64,000 nucleotides of DNA from Gammaproteobacteria bacterium (lineage in GTDB: Bacteria > Pseudomonadota > Gammaproteobacteria > Steroidobacterales > Steroidobacteraceae). The DNA lies in assembly GCA_003164785.1 (NCBI GenBank), contig PLUE01000032.1:22393-86392 (forward strand), written 5' to 3'. The position numbers and the translations under genes are program-made. The notes below the pieces were generated by a model. The model had not been told where the DNA came from, did no database searches, and was given only the letters and a program-made list of their open reading frames with translations. This document shows, in pieces, positions 8,961 to 16,612 of the stretch (position 1 is its first letter; each line of letters opens with the position of its first letter).

Positions 8961-9658
8961 ATCCCGTGACGACGGCCCGAGAGTTCGATCTCGCGCGCGA
9001 TTCGTTGCGGCAGCTGAACCTGTATCTGCACAGGAGCGCGGCGGGCGAGGGCATCTCGCATATCAGCGTGCAGAATCCCGATGGCGCGCATTCCATCGCC
9101 GTGGGTCTCGATGCGGCGCTTGATGTGCACATCCATGGGCACGTGGGCTATTACGTGGCCGGGATGAATCAGCATGCCTCGGTGACGGTCCATGGCAATG
9201 CGGGTCCCGGCGCGGGCGAGAACATGATGTCGGGGCGGCTGCATGTCAAGGGATTCGCCTCGACGGCCGCGGGCGCGTCGGCGCACGGCGGCTTGCTCAT
9301 CATCGATGGCGACGCATCATTGCGCTGCGGGATTTCGTTGAAGGGGGCGGACATCGTCGTGGGCGGCAGTGTGGGCAGCTTTTCGGCCTTCATGGCCCAG
9401 GCGGGACGCATGGTCATCTGCGGCGATGCCGAAGACGCGCTCGGCGACTCGTTGTACGAAGCCGTCATCTACGTGCGCGGCAAGGTGCGATCGCTGGGAG
9501 CGGACGCGCGTTTCGAGCCGATGACGGACACCGACCGCGCCGCCGTCACGAGCCTGCTGGCCGCCGCGGGCCGTTCCGACGACCCGGCCGAATTCAAACG
9601 CATCGCGTCCGCCAAGAGCTTGTATCACTGGCACGCCGATGCCAACCAGGAGTATTGA
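8948..9658 (+). CDS. glxC: GlxC/MgsB-like protein (glutamate synthase beta-helix domain)
   Basis: Protein of 236 residues equivalent to the carboxyl GXGXG beta-helix domain of the glutamate synthase large subunit. The repeated pattern is visible (VHGNAGPGAGENMMSG, GLLIIDGDASLRCG, GADIVVGGSVG, GRMVICGDA). I chose the ATG at 8948, inside the end of glxB, because MANLNPVTTAREFDLARDSL matches the family's beginning; a longer open frame from 8819 lies inside glxB. The domain is structural and probably scaffolds GlxB and GlxD. The stop lies 2 bases before the glxD ATG. Confidence 0.85.
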   Translation: MANLNPVTTAREFDLARDSLRQLNLYLHRSAAGEGISHISVQNPDGAHSIAVGLDAALDVHIHGHVGYYVAGMNQHASVTVHGNAGPGAGENMMSGRLHVKGFASTAAGASAHGGLLIIDGDASLRCGISLKGADIVVGGSVGSFSAFMAQAGRMVICGDAEDALGDSLYEAVIYVRGKVRSLGADARFEPMTDTDRAAVTSLLAAAGRSDDPAEFKRIASAKSLYHWHADANQEY

Positions 9659-9660
9659 AC

Positions 9661-11022
9661 ATGAGTGGCTTGCAGCTGGAGGAATCGGCGGGTTTCGACC
9701 GCCAAACCATCGACTACATCCAGCGCGCGGCCGCGAGCGGACTGTATGAAATTCGCGGGCTTGGCGCGAAGCGGCGCGTGCCGAATTTCGACGACCTTCT
9801 GTTTCTCGCCGCGTCGTTGTCGCGCTATCCGCTCGAGGGCTACCGCGAGCGCTGCGCGACGAAGACCATCCTGGGCACGCGGTTCGCATCGAAACCGATC
9901 GAACTGGCCATTCCCATCACCGTCGCCGGCATGAGTTTTGGTGCGCTGTCCGCCCGGGTGAAAGACGCGCTGGGACGTGCCGCGACCGAGGTGGGTACCT
10001 CGACGACCACCGGCGACGGTGGAATGACGACCGAAGAGCGCGCGTCGTCCAAGATGTTGGTGTACCAGTGCCTGCCCTCCCGATACGGGTTCAATCCGGA
10101 CGACGTGCGGCGGGCCGATGCCATCGAAATCGTCATCGGCCAGGGCGCCAAGCCGGGCGGCGGCGGCATGTTGCTTGGCCAGAAGGTCAATCCGCGCGTG
10201 GCGCGGATGCGGACCTTGCCGGAAGGAGTGGACCAACGCTCCGCCTCGCGCCATCCCGACTGGACCGGACCCGACGATCTGGTCATCAAGATCAAGGAGC
10301 TGCGTGAGATCACGGATTGGGAGAAGCCGATCTACGTGAAGGTCGGCGCGACGCGTGTTTTCAACGACGTCAAACTCGCCGTCCATGCCGGCGCGGACGT
10401 GATCGTGGTTGACGGCATGCAGGGCGGCACGGCTGCCACGCAAACCGTGTTCATCGAGAATGTCGGCATCCCCACCTTGGCGGCGCTGCGGCAGGCCGTG
10501 GATGCGTTGGACGACCTCAACATGCGCGGCACCGTGCAGCTGGTGATATCCGGCGGCATCCGCAGCGGCGCCGATGTCGCCAAGGCGCTCGCGATGGGCG
10601 CGGACGCCGTCGCCATCGGGCAGGGCGTTCTCATCGCGCTGGGCTGCAACAGCGATAGCTACATCTCGAAGGGCCAGCACATCTCGGCCATCGACGACTA
10701 TCAGAAACTCGGCACGGCGCCGGGCTTCTGCCATCATTGCCATACCGGCAAGTGTCCCGTGGGCGTCACGACGCAGGATCCGGAACTCGAGCTGCGGCTC
10801 GAGCCCGAGGTGGGCGCCAAGCGGCTGCGAAATTATCTGAAGACTGTCAATATGGAGCTGACCACCATCGCCCGCGCCTGCGGAAAGCAGGATGTGCATC
10901 ATCTGGAGAAGGAAGATCTGGTGGCGTTGACCGTCGAGTCGGCCGCGATGGCCGGCGTGCCGCTCGCCGGTACGTCGTGGATCCCGGGCACGCGGGGCAC
11001 GCCGGGCGCGGCGCCGCCATGA
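9661..11022 (+). CDS. glxD: GlxD/MgsC-like glutamate synthase FMN-binding domain protein
   Basis: Protein of 453 residues equivalent to the central FMN barrel of glutamate synthase. Visible features are GMSFGALSARVKDALGRA, the glycine-rich GQGAKPGGGGMLLGQKV, VISGGIRSGADVAKALAMGA (phosphate binding), and a Cys cluster CHHCHTGKCPVGVTTQ, which should hold an iron-sulfur cluster. It would perform the reductive transfer of nitrogen or alkylamine to 2-oxoglutarate. ATG at 9661 is preferred over the TTG two codons upstream. Its stop overlaps the next gene as ATGA. In the N-methylglutamate route this is synthase subunit C. Confidence 0.87.
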   Translation: MSGLQLEESAGFDRQTIDYIQRAAASGLYEIRGLGAKRRVPNFDDLLFLAASLSRYPLEGYRERCATKTILGTRFASKPIELAIPITVAGMSFGALSARVKDALGRAATEVGTSTTTGDGGMTTEERASSKMLVYQCLPSRYGFNPDDVRRADAIEIVIGQGAKPGGGGMLLGQKVNPRVARMRTLPEGVDQRSASRHPDWTGPDDLVIKIKELREITDWEKPIYVKVGATRVFNDVKLAVHAGADVIVVDGMQGGTAATQTVFIENVGIPTLAALRQAVDALDDLNMRGTVQLVISGGIRSGADVAKALAMGADAVAIGQGVLIALGCNSDSYISKGQHISAIDDYQKLGTAPGFCHHCHTGKCPVGVTTQDPELELRLEPEVGAKRLRNYLKTVNMELTTIARACGKQDVHHLEKEDLVALTVESAAMAGVPLAGTSWIPGTRGTPGAAPP

Positions 11023-11321
11023 TCGTCGAACTCGCCTTGCTCACCATCACGCCGGGCCGCGAGGCGGAATTCGAGGCGCTGTTTCCGACGGCGATCAAGG
11101 TGATTGCGCGCACGCCGGGTTACCTTGCTCACGAATTGCGGCGGTCAGTGGAGACGCCCAATCGGTTCGCCATGCGCATCGAATGGGCGACACTCGAGGA
11201 TCACACGGTCGGATTCCGCGGCTCCCCGGCGTTTGCGGAGTGGCGGGGCCACGTGCAGCCGTTTTTCGCGGCTCCCGCCGTCGTCGAGCACTTCCGGCCG
11301 GTGGCGGGCGAAGAGGACTGA
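11019..11321 (+). CDS. Antibiotic biosynthesis monooxygenase (ABM) domain protein
   Basis: Single-domain protein of 100 residues with the dimeric ferredoxin-like ABM fold. The sequence begins with a beta strand (MIVELALLTITPGREAEFEALFP), then TPGYLAHELRRSVETPNRFAMRIEW and HTVGFRGSPAFAEWRGHVQPFF, the usual ABM order with the conserved tryptophans. Such proteins act as cofactor-free monooxygenases or small-molecule chaperones. It overlaps glxD by 4 bases (ATGA), so it belongs to the same transcript and may act on the same metabolite. The specific role is unknown; it is not part of any standard glx or mgs operon I know. Confidence 0.78.
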   Translation: MIVELALLTITPGREAEFEALFPTAIKVIARTPGYLAHELRRSVETPNRFAMRIEWATLEDHTVGFRGSPAFAEWRGHVQPFFAAPAVVEHFRPVAGEED

Positions 11322-11355
11322 GCGCCTTCGGGCCGACCCGGGTAACATTCGCCTC

Positions 11356-12501
11356 ATGACAATCATTCAGAGCATCGGCGATCTTCGCACGCTCGCCAAA
11401 CGGCGCATTCCGAAGGCGATTTTCGACTACGCGGACGGTGGTTCGTACGGAGAGCGGACGCTGCGGCGAAATGCGGCAGATCTGGACGACATTTCGTTTC
11501 GACAACGAGTCATGGTCGACGTGTCGGATGTGTCGCTCGCGACCACGCTGCTCGGAGCGCCGGTCTCGATGCCGCTGGCCATCGCGCCCACCGGCCTCGC
11601 GGGCTTCTTCCATGCGGACGGAGAGATTCTCGGTGCGCGGGCCGCCGCCGCATTCGGCATTCCGTTCTGTCTCAGCACCATGTCGATCTGCTCGATCGAA
11701 GACGTGCGCGCCGCGACGAATCAGCCCTTCTGGTTCCAGCAGTATCTGATGCGCGATCGGGCGTTCAATCAAGAGCTCATAGACCGCGCCCGCGCGGCGC
11801 AGTGTTCGGCACTCGTGCTCACACTGGATCTCCAGGTGCTGGGGCAGCGTTGGCGCGACAAACCCAACGGACTGTCGATTCCGCCGCGCCTGACCCTGCG
11901 CAATGCATTCGACCTCGCGACCAAGCCCGTTTGGGCTCGCGGTGTGTTATTCGGCAAGCGGCGGACGTTCGGCAATCTGGCGGGTCGCATCGGTGGCTTG
12001 AACAAGATCGGAAGCTTGGCGGAGTGGACCGCGACGCAATTCGACGCCTCGGCCAACTGGCGCGACGTGGATTGGGTGCGCGGTCGTTGGCCGGGGAAGC
12101 TCATCTTGAAGGGCGTGTTGGATGCGGAGGATGCCCGGCTCGCCGTGACGGCGGGCGCGGATGCGATCGTCGTATCCAATCATGGTGGGCGGCAGCTGGA
12201 CGGTGCGCCCTCCACGATTTCGGTATTGTCGGAGATTGCCGCCGCCGTCGATGGTCGATGCGAAGTGCTGTTCGACGGCGGGATTCGATCGGGCCAGGAC
12301 ATCGCCAAGGCGCTCGCGCTGGGCGCGCGTGGCGCACTCATCGGCAAGTCGTTTCTCTATGCGTTGGCGGCTGGCGGCCAGGCCGGCGTCACACGGGCCC
12401 TCGAGATTCTGCGTGACGAATTGCGGGTGACGCTGTCGTTGACGGGGACCACGAGGGTGTCGGACGCCGGGCCGCACATCCTGCGCAGCCGCGACCGCTG
12501 A
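11356..12501 (+). CDS. FMN-dependent alpha-hydroxyacid dehydrogenase (LldD family)
   Basis: TIM-barrel flavoenzyme of 381 residues oxidising an L-2-hydroxyacid. Landmarks are IFDYADGGSYGERTLRRN at the amino end, IAPTGLAGFFHADGE, the catalytic SNHGGRQLDGAPS, and FDGGIRSGQDIAKALALGA for FMN phosphate. ATG at 11356 was chosen because MTIIQSIGDLRTLAKRRIPK matches the family start; the open frame continues upstream inside the ABM gene. It follows that gene by 34 bases on the same strand and is probably the last member of the glnT operon. L-lactate is the common substrate, but the context suggests a hydroxyacid or N-substituted acid from amine breakdown. It converges with the AAA ATPase. Confidence 0.85.
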   Translation: MTIIQSIGDLRTLAKRRIPKAIFDYADGGSYGERTLRRNAADLDDISFRQRVMVDVSDVSLATTLLGAPVSMPLAIAPTGLAGFFHADGEILGARAAAAFGIPFCLSTMSICSIEDVRAATNQPFWFQQYLMRDRAFNQELIDRARAAQCSALVLTLDLQVLGQRWRDKPNGLSIPPRLTLRNAFDLATKPVWARGVLFGKRRTFGNLAGRIGGLNKIGSLAEWTATQFDASANWRDVDWVRGRWPGKLILKGVLDAEDARLAVTAGADAIVVSNHGGRQLDGAPSTISVLSEIAAAVDGRCEVLFDGGIRSGQDIAKALALGARGALIGKSFLYALAAGGQAGVTRALEILRDELRVTLSLTGTTRVSDAGPHILRSRDR

Positions 12502-12538
12502 TCGAGCTGGCCGGCCTGCACGACCGCGGCCGCACCGT

Positions 12539-13882
12539 TCAAGCAAGCGACTTTATGCTGAAGCGGCTCTTCTGCCGGATTTTCGCCGACGTGGAATCGT
12601 TGGTCGCCTGCGCCGGCGCTCTCTTGACCGCCTCCGGGCGAATCGTGGGAACGGCTCCGTAGCGTCCGCGCAGGTAACCCTTGCCGATCAACTCGTGCTT
12701 GCGTGGCGGGGCCGGCGCGCCCCACACCGGGGTCAGTTGGCTGGCCTCGTTTTCGTTCAGCGACATGAGCCAGATTTCGTCGCGTCGCAGAACGTTCACG
12801 TCCATCAAGGTGGTGTTGTGGCTGGTGAGCAGAAGTTGTGCGCCTCGATCCGACACGGTGGGATCGTTGATGAGTTGCAGAAGGTAACGGGCCACCAGCG
12901 GATGCAGGCTGATGTCGAACTCATCGATCAACAGCAGCTTGCCGTGTTCGATCGCGGCCAGCAATGGCCCGAAAAGGCTCGCCAAACGCTGTGTTCCGGC
13001 CGACTCGTCCGCCGCATGAAGCCATACGATCGAGTCGCCGCGAGAGTGCGAAAATTCGACGACCGATCGCTCGGCCGCGGCCCGCGGTCGTTTGTTCGGC
13101 AGGAACCAGGAGCCCACGGGTTCGGGCCGCTCCGCGTCGGGTTCCGGCACGCGCACGTCGTGAACCCGAATATCGGCGGCATGCAGAAATTCGAGCATCT
13201 GCTTCTTGAAGGCCTTGTCCTGTATCGAGGTGGCCACCCGGGCAAGATTCGCGGGCTCCGACGGATATACCAGCTCGATCCCATGTTCGAACCAGTGGAA
13301 CAGCGGGCGCAGCTGCTCGGCATTGAGCTGGGCCGCGGTGGTCAGAAACAGCGAGTTGCAGCGTGTGGCGTCGCGCCACCTCGCACGGGGGCCGCTGAAA
13401 TTCTGAGAGAACGGGGACCACACTTCGCGCCGCCGGGTGCGGTCCCAGACCCGTTCGAACCAGCGCTGCGATTTGCCCGTGCAGTAGACCAACAGGCGTT
13501 CGCCGCGGATGCCGTGGGCGTCGTACGAAAATCCATAGCGATAGCGCACCTTGTCGATCAGCAGGTCGATTTCGAACTCCGTGGGGTCGCGGGCCAGCGG
13601 CCCGAATCGAAACGGCGCATATCGTTCGGCGAATTCGGTTTCGGAGAAGATGGTCGAATGCAGAACCAGATCGCGCATCACCGCAAATGCGCTGATGAGA
13701 TTGGTTTTACCGCTGCCGTTCGGACCGAAAACGATCGCTGCCTTGGACAGCCGGCGCACCGACTTCATCCCCGTCGGCAGGCAATGAGTCGCGGCATGCA
13801 TGCTGTCGGAGGACGGTGAAAACGTAAATGCTTGCTGTTCTGCGAAGGATCGAAAATTTCGAACCTTGAATCCAATCAACAT
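12539..13882 (-). CDS. AAA-family ATPase of the AAA_15/AAA_21 (RecF/SMC-like) type
   Basis: Predicted cytoplasmic ATPase of 447 residues. It starts MLIGFKVRNFRSF, the usual opening of this family, so the in-frame 32-residue extension further upstream is not used. Walker A is GPNGSGKT at 53-60 and Walker B is LLLIDEFD, with LLLTSHNTTLMD after it. The ending RKHELIGKGYLRGRYGAVP is typical of proteins often paired with RloB-like partners in defence or abortive-infection loci. No partner gene lies beside it: the downstream neighbour is the convergent hydroxyacid dehydrogenase. Function is unknown; a stress or defence ATPase is a reasonable guess. Confidence 0.75.
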   Translation of the reverse strand: MLIGFKVRNFRSFAEQQAFTFSPSSDSMHAATHCLPTGMKSVRRLSKAAIVFGPNGSGKTNLISAFAVMRDLVLHSTIFSETEFAERYAPFRFGPLARDPTEFEIDLLIDKVRYRYGFSYDAHGIRGERLLVYCTGKSQRWFERVWDRTRRREVWSPFSQNFSGPRARWRDATRCNSLFLTTAAQLNAEQLRPLFHWFEHGIELVYPSEPANLARVATSIQDKAFKKQMLEFLHAADIRVHDVRVPEPDAERPEPVGSWFLPNKRPRAAAERSVVEFSHSRGDSIVWLHAADESAGTQRLASLFGPLLAAIEHGKLLLIDEFDISLHPLVARYLLQLINDPTVSDRGAQLLLTSHNTTLMDVNVLRRDEIWLMSLNENEASQLTPVWGAPAPPRKHELIGKGYLRGRYGAVPTIRPEAVKRAPAQATNDSTSAKIRQKSRFSIKSLA

Positions 13883-13996
13883 GCGATGCCTCCATGGCGC
13901 CAGCTTTAAATGGCGATTTCCGACGGATCTCTGTGCCTTTTTACTGCAAAGCGTGAATGCGCATCTGTTCGTTGGCATACATACAGGCTCATTCGC

Positions 13997-14212
13997 TCAA
14001 AAAGAACTGCCGCAAACGCGCGGACTGGTCGGTTCGGAGCGATTCCAGCAGTTCTTGGAGGGTTCCGGCCTGCGCACCACCATGATGGTTCCGTCCTCGC
14101 CGACCATGCGTACCAAGCATTCCATGCTGCGGACGTCGTGCAGATCCGTCGCCGACACGATTTTCTGGCCGTAAATACAAAAATTGCCGTCGGCCGGGGC
14201 GCTGCGCAGCTT
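13997..14212 (-). pseudogene. EAL-domain remnant cut off from the upstream GGDEF gene by an amber codon
   Basis: Immediately after the TAG that ends the GGDEF gene, the same frame stays open for 71 codons and reads like the beginning of an EAL phosphodiesterase domain. GNFCIYGQKIVSATD corresponds to the usual F-LYAQPIV stretch, and MECLVRMVGEDGTIM corresponds to E-LLRM--EDG. The match fades after GTIM and a TGA follows at 13997-13999, so most of the EAL domain is gone. The region up to 13882 holds no gene. This is a decayed GGDEF-EAL protein, or less likely an amber codon that is read through. Confidence 0.6.
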
Positions 14213-15658
14213 CTAGACCTCGAAGATATCGTGTCTGCGCCGAATCGTGCTCGAGTCGGCATCGAGATAAATCGCGACCCGGTTGCCGCCTCGTTCCTTG
14301 GCGCTGGCGCAAGCCATCTGTGCGATGGCGATCGGGCCGCCGAGGCCGGCCACGGCGGAGTAAAGCCGGACAACGCCGCAACTCAAGGACAATGCAACGC
14401 TCGTCTCCCCGGCGCCGACGGCGCATTCGCCGGCGGATTTGAGGATCTGTAGGGCGCGTGTATAGGCCTGTTCGGCGTCATGTTTCGGCAGATAAACCAG
14501 GAAGCTGTCGCCCCCGATGCGGCTCGTGACGGCATCGTGCGGCAGGGCGGGTGCGCGAAACAAGTCCGCAATGCGGACGATCGCTTCGTCACCATTCGAA
14601 AATCCCAACACGTCATTGATGGCATGCAGGCGATCGCTATCAAAGTAGAGCAACGACCGAGAAGCGCCAGCGGGTCCCGCATTGGCGACTATCTGCACGT
14701 CTTGTTCGAACGCGTTGCGCGTCAACAACCCGGTCGACAGATCGTACTGGCTTTCGAGCAGTGCGCCCACCTGGTGGCCGATGTGTCGGCCCAGGAACAG
14801 TTGCCGCCGACCGAACCCCGGCAAGGAGGCATTCTTGAGAAACACCAGACAGCCGATCACTTTTCCCTTACGCGGTTCGATCGGCAGGACCAGCGCCTTG
14901 AAGGGCGGCATGTTGTTGCCCGCCGAAACCTTGTTCGCGATGAGCGGCTGCTTGCGACGCTGCACGAAATTCAAGAAGTAGGGACGGCAGCGTTCGAATA
15001 TTCCGGCTGACTGCATGTCGATGCGAACCATGGACGAATAGGTCAGTTCCAGCCCATGGTCGGGCACTACCACCGCGCCGAAGCAGCCCCGCATGCGCTC
15101 CACGGCGGGACCGAGCAACTGACTGATCGCGCGCGGGTCGCTGGAGTTGGCGTGGAGATTCTCGGTCAGCGCGAACAACCATGCTAATTCCTCGGTGCGC
15201 TCCGACAGGGTGGCCGACGGCGGAGCCTTGCGCGCCTGTTGTCCGAGTTCACGGCACAGGCAGTCCACCAACGGCGCCGCGGCGCCGACGATCTCGCGCA
15301 TCAAGCGCCGATCAGACGCTGCCTTGTCACAAAGCGTATTGACCAACAAGATGCTGACCGGCTTCGAATTGAGGACGATGGGGATGGCGACCGCAATGAG
15401 GGATTCGCTCAGTCGCGATACCTGCGGCTCCAGGGCGCCGTCGGGAATGATCGCGCGGACGATCGATGGCACGTGGGTCGGGGCGGCCTTGTCCGCGCCG
15501 TGGGTCCATACCAGTTCGCCGCCGCCTCCGTAAAAGCTGATGCGCCGCGCGGCGGGCAGGAGGCGGTCGGCGAGATCGCCGTAAGACGAATAGATTTCCC
15601 TCGACGGACCCATGCTCTTGGGTCGGACTCGTGCATCCATCGGCGTTCCCTTGTTCAC
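14213..15658 (-). CDS. GGDEF-domain protein with degenerate active site, truncated form of a GGDEF-EAL protein
   Basis: Protein of 481 residues. The first 300 residues look like a sensor region with GAF-like character, around LLVNTLCDKAASDRRLMREI and LALPIEPR-type strands near FKALVLPIEPRKGKVIGCLV. The GGDEF domain starts near LSTGLLTRNAFEQDV, and residues 382-386 read GGDSF in place of GGD/EEF, so the metal/catalytic Glu is Ser. Cyclase activity is therefore doubtful; it may bind GTP or only dimerise. The carboxyl end stops at a TAG exactly where GGDEF-EAL proteins run into the EAL domain, and an EAL-like frame continues beyond it. No membrane segment is evident. Confidence 0.75.
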   Translation of the reverse strand: MNKGTPMDARVRPKSMGPSREIYSSYGDLADRLLPAARRISFYGGGGELVWTHGADKAAPTHVPSIVRAIIPDGALEPQVSRLSESLIAVAIPIVLNSKPVSILLVNTLCDKAASDRRLMREIVGAAAPLVDCLCRELGQQARKAPPSATLSERTEELAWLFALTENLHANSSDPRAISQLLGPAVERMRGCFGAVVVPDHGLELTYSSMVRIDMQSAGIFERCRPYFLNFVQRRKQPLIANKVSAGNNMPPFKALVLPIEPRKGKVIGCLVFLKNASLPGFGRRQLFLGRHIGHQVGALLESQYDLSTGLLTRNAFEQDVQIVANAGPAGASRSLLYFDSDRLHAINDVLGFSNGDEAIVRIADLFRAPALPHDAVTSRIGGDSFLVYLPKHDAEQAYTRALQILKSAGECAVGAGETSVALSLSCGVVRLYSAVAGLGGPIAIAQMACASAKERGGNRVAIYLDADSSTIRRRHDIFEV

Positions 15659-16045
15659 GTCACTATGCCGCCGTCGGCGGAGTTATGGATGTTGGAATGT
15701 AGCCAGTTGTTCCGGGCTTCTGTGCGCGACCGTTCACGTAATGCCGGCGCTGCGCCACAGCAAATGCGCGCGCCGCGGCGCATGAGCAACCGGCGCAGCA
15801 CGGAGCAAACGTGAGCTGCATCGCAAATTCATCCACTCGATCCAATTAAGCGATCAGCGGGAAAATCGTCGTTAACTGCAAATGCGAGCCTAAGATCGTC
15901 TGGTCAATGAGTGAGCGCCGTGAACGCGGGTTTGGGAGCGCAGATTTCAACGTATTGAAGTGTCCCTCACGGGTGATCATGCGGTGAACATTTGCTATTC
16001 ATTGCCGCTCCAGTATTGGAAGCGAACTTGAACAGGGGTACGGCA
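15659..16045. other. Non-coding interval between two divergent genes
   Basis: These 387 bases separate the GGDEF gene (minus) from the zinc-ribbon gene (plus). An open frame continues upstream of 16046 to a TTG at 15992, but its sequence has no features of a protein start. Neither strand shows a convincing gene, tRNA or repeat. The stretch 15840-15900 is less GC-rich than its surroundings and could hold promoters; no hexamer pair is good enough to call. Confidence 0.4.
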
Positions 16046-16537
16046 ATGAAAGCAAGGGATCCGGTGTACTCGGCCGAAGTGGAGCAACTGCTCAAGCAAC
16101 GGGAGATCGAGGTCGACTGTTGGAAATGCAGCGCCAAGGCGCAGCTCACGCTCCAGTGGGTCAGCACCCATCGGGACATGTGCTGCGCGGACTGCGGTAC
16201 GCTCATCATCCTCAACACCAGCCGGCTGCAGGGCGAGGTCGCGCGTCTGCGACGGCAATTGGGCGCATTGCATGCGCACATGAGCAGCGTGATGACGGAC
16301 GAAAAAAAGCTGTCGCACCGCATGCCGCGACCCGCGGAGATAAAACCACAGTTCAAGCTGGCACTGGCCAAGGCGCACCCCGACAAGCTGAGCGGATGCG
16401 TGAGCGCCGTGTCGGCGCAGCGCCGTGTCGGCGCAGCGCCGCCAAAGATGATCGTGGCGAACGGGGTTTTGTCACCCGGACGGGCTGCGGGATGCTTGGG
16501 GCCCAATGGCGACGAAAATTCGTCGAATATGCAGTGA
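16046..16537 (+). CDS. Small zinc-ribbon protein, C-terminus altered by a 16-bp tandem duplication
   Basis: Hypothetical protein of 163 residues. ATG at 16046 is preceded by AGGGG at a proper distance, unlike the TTG further upstream. Residues about 25-55 contain CWKC and CCADC, two Cys pairs that should bind zinc. A helical region follows (TSRLQGEVARLRRQLGALHAHM), likely a coiled coil. The carboxyl 40 residues have no recognisable character. They arise because a 16-base unit at 16404 is repeated, shifting the frame; with one copy the protein would end SAQRRQR about 40 residues earlier. Function unknown. Confidence 0.55.
   Translation: MKARDPVYSAEVEQLLKQREIEVDCWKCSAKAQLTLQWVSTHRDMCCADCGTLIILNTSRLQGEVARLRRQLGALHAHMSSVMTDEKKLSHRMPRPAEIKPQFKLALAKAHPDKLSGCVSAVSAQRRVGAAPPKMIVANGVLSPGRAAGCLGPNGDENSSNMQ
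16404..16435. repeat. Perfect 16-bp tandem duplication inside the zinc-ribbon gene
   Basis: The unit GCGCCGTGTCGGCGCA occurs twice head to tail (16404-16419 and 16420-16435), followed by a further GCGCCG. Because 16 is not a multiple of three, the second copy changes the downstream reading frame of the gene that contains it. It looks like a replication-slippage event. Confidence 0.9.
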
Positions 16538-16612
16538 TATGCAGCTGTGATCCGGAATATGCCATTCCTATAATGGTTCGCCGTACATACCCTCGGCCGA
16601 TTTGCGCGGAGG

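Noticed and set aside
13989..14426. Two minus-strand frames overlapping the end of the GGDEF gene
   Set aside because: They are out-of-frame readings of the GGDEF region; only the third frame gives EAL-like sequence after the amber codon.
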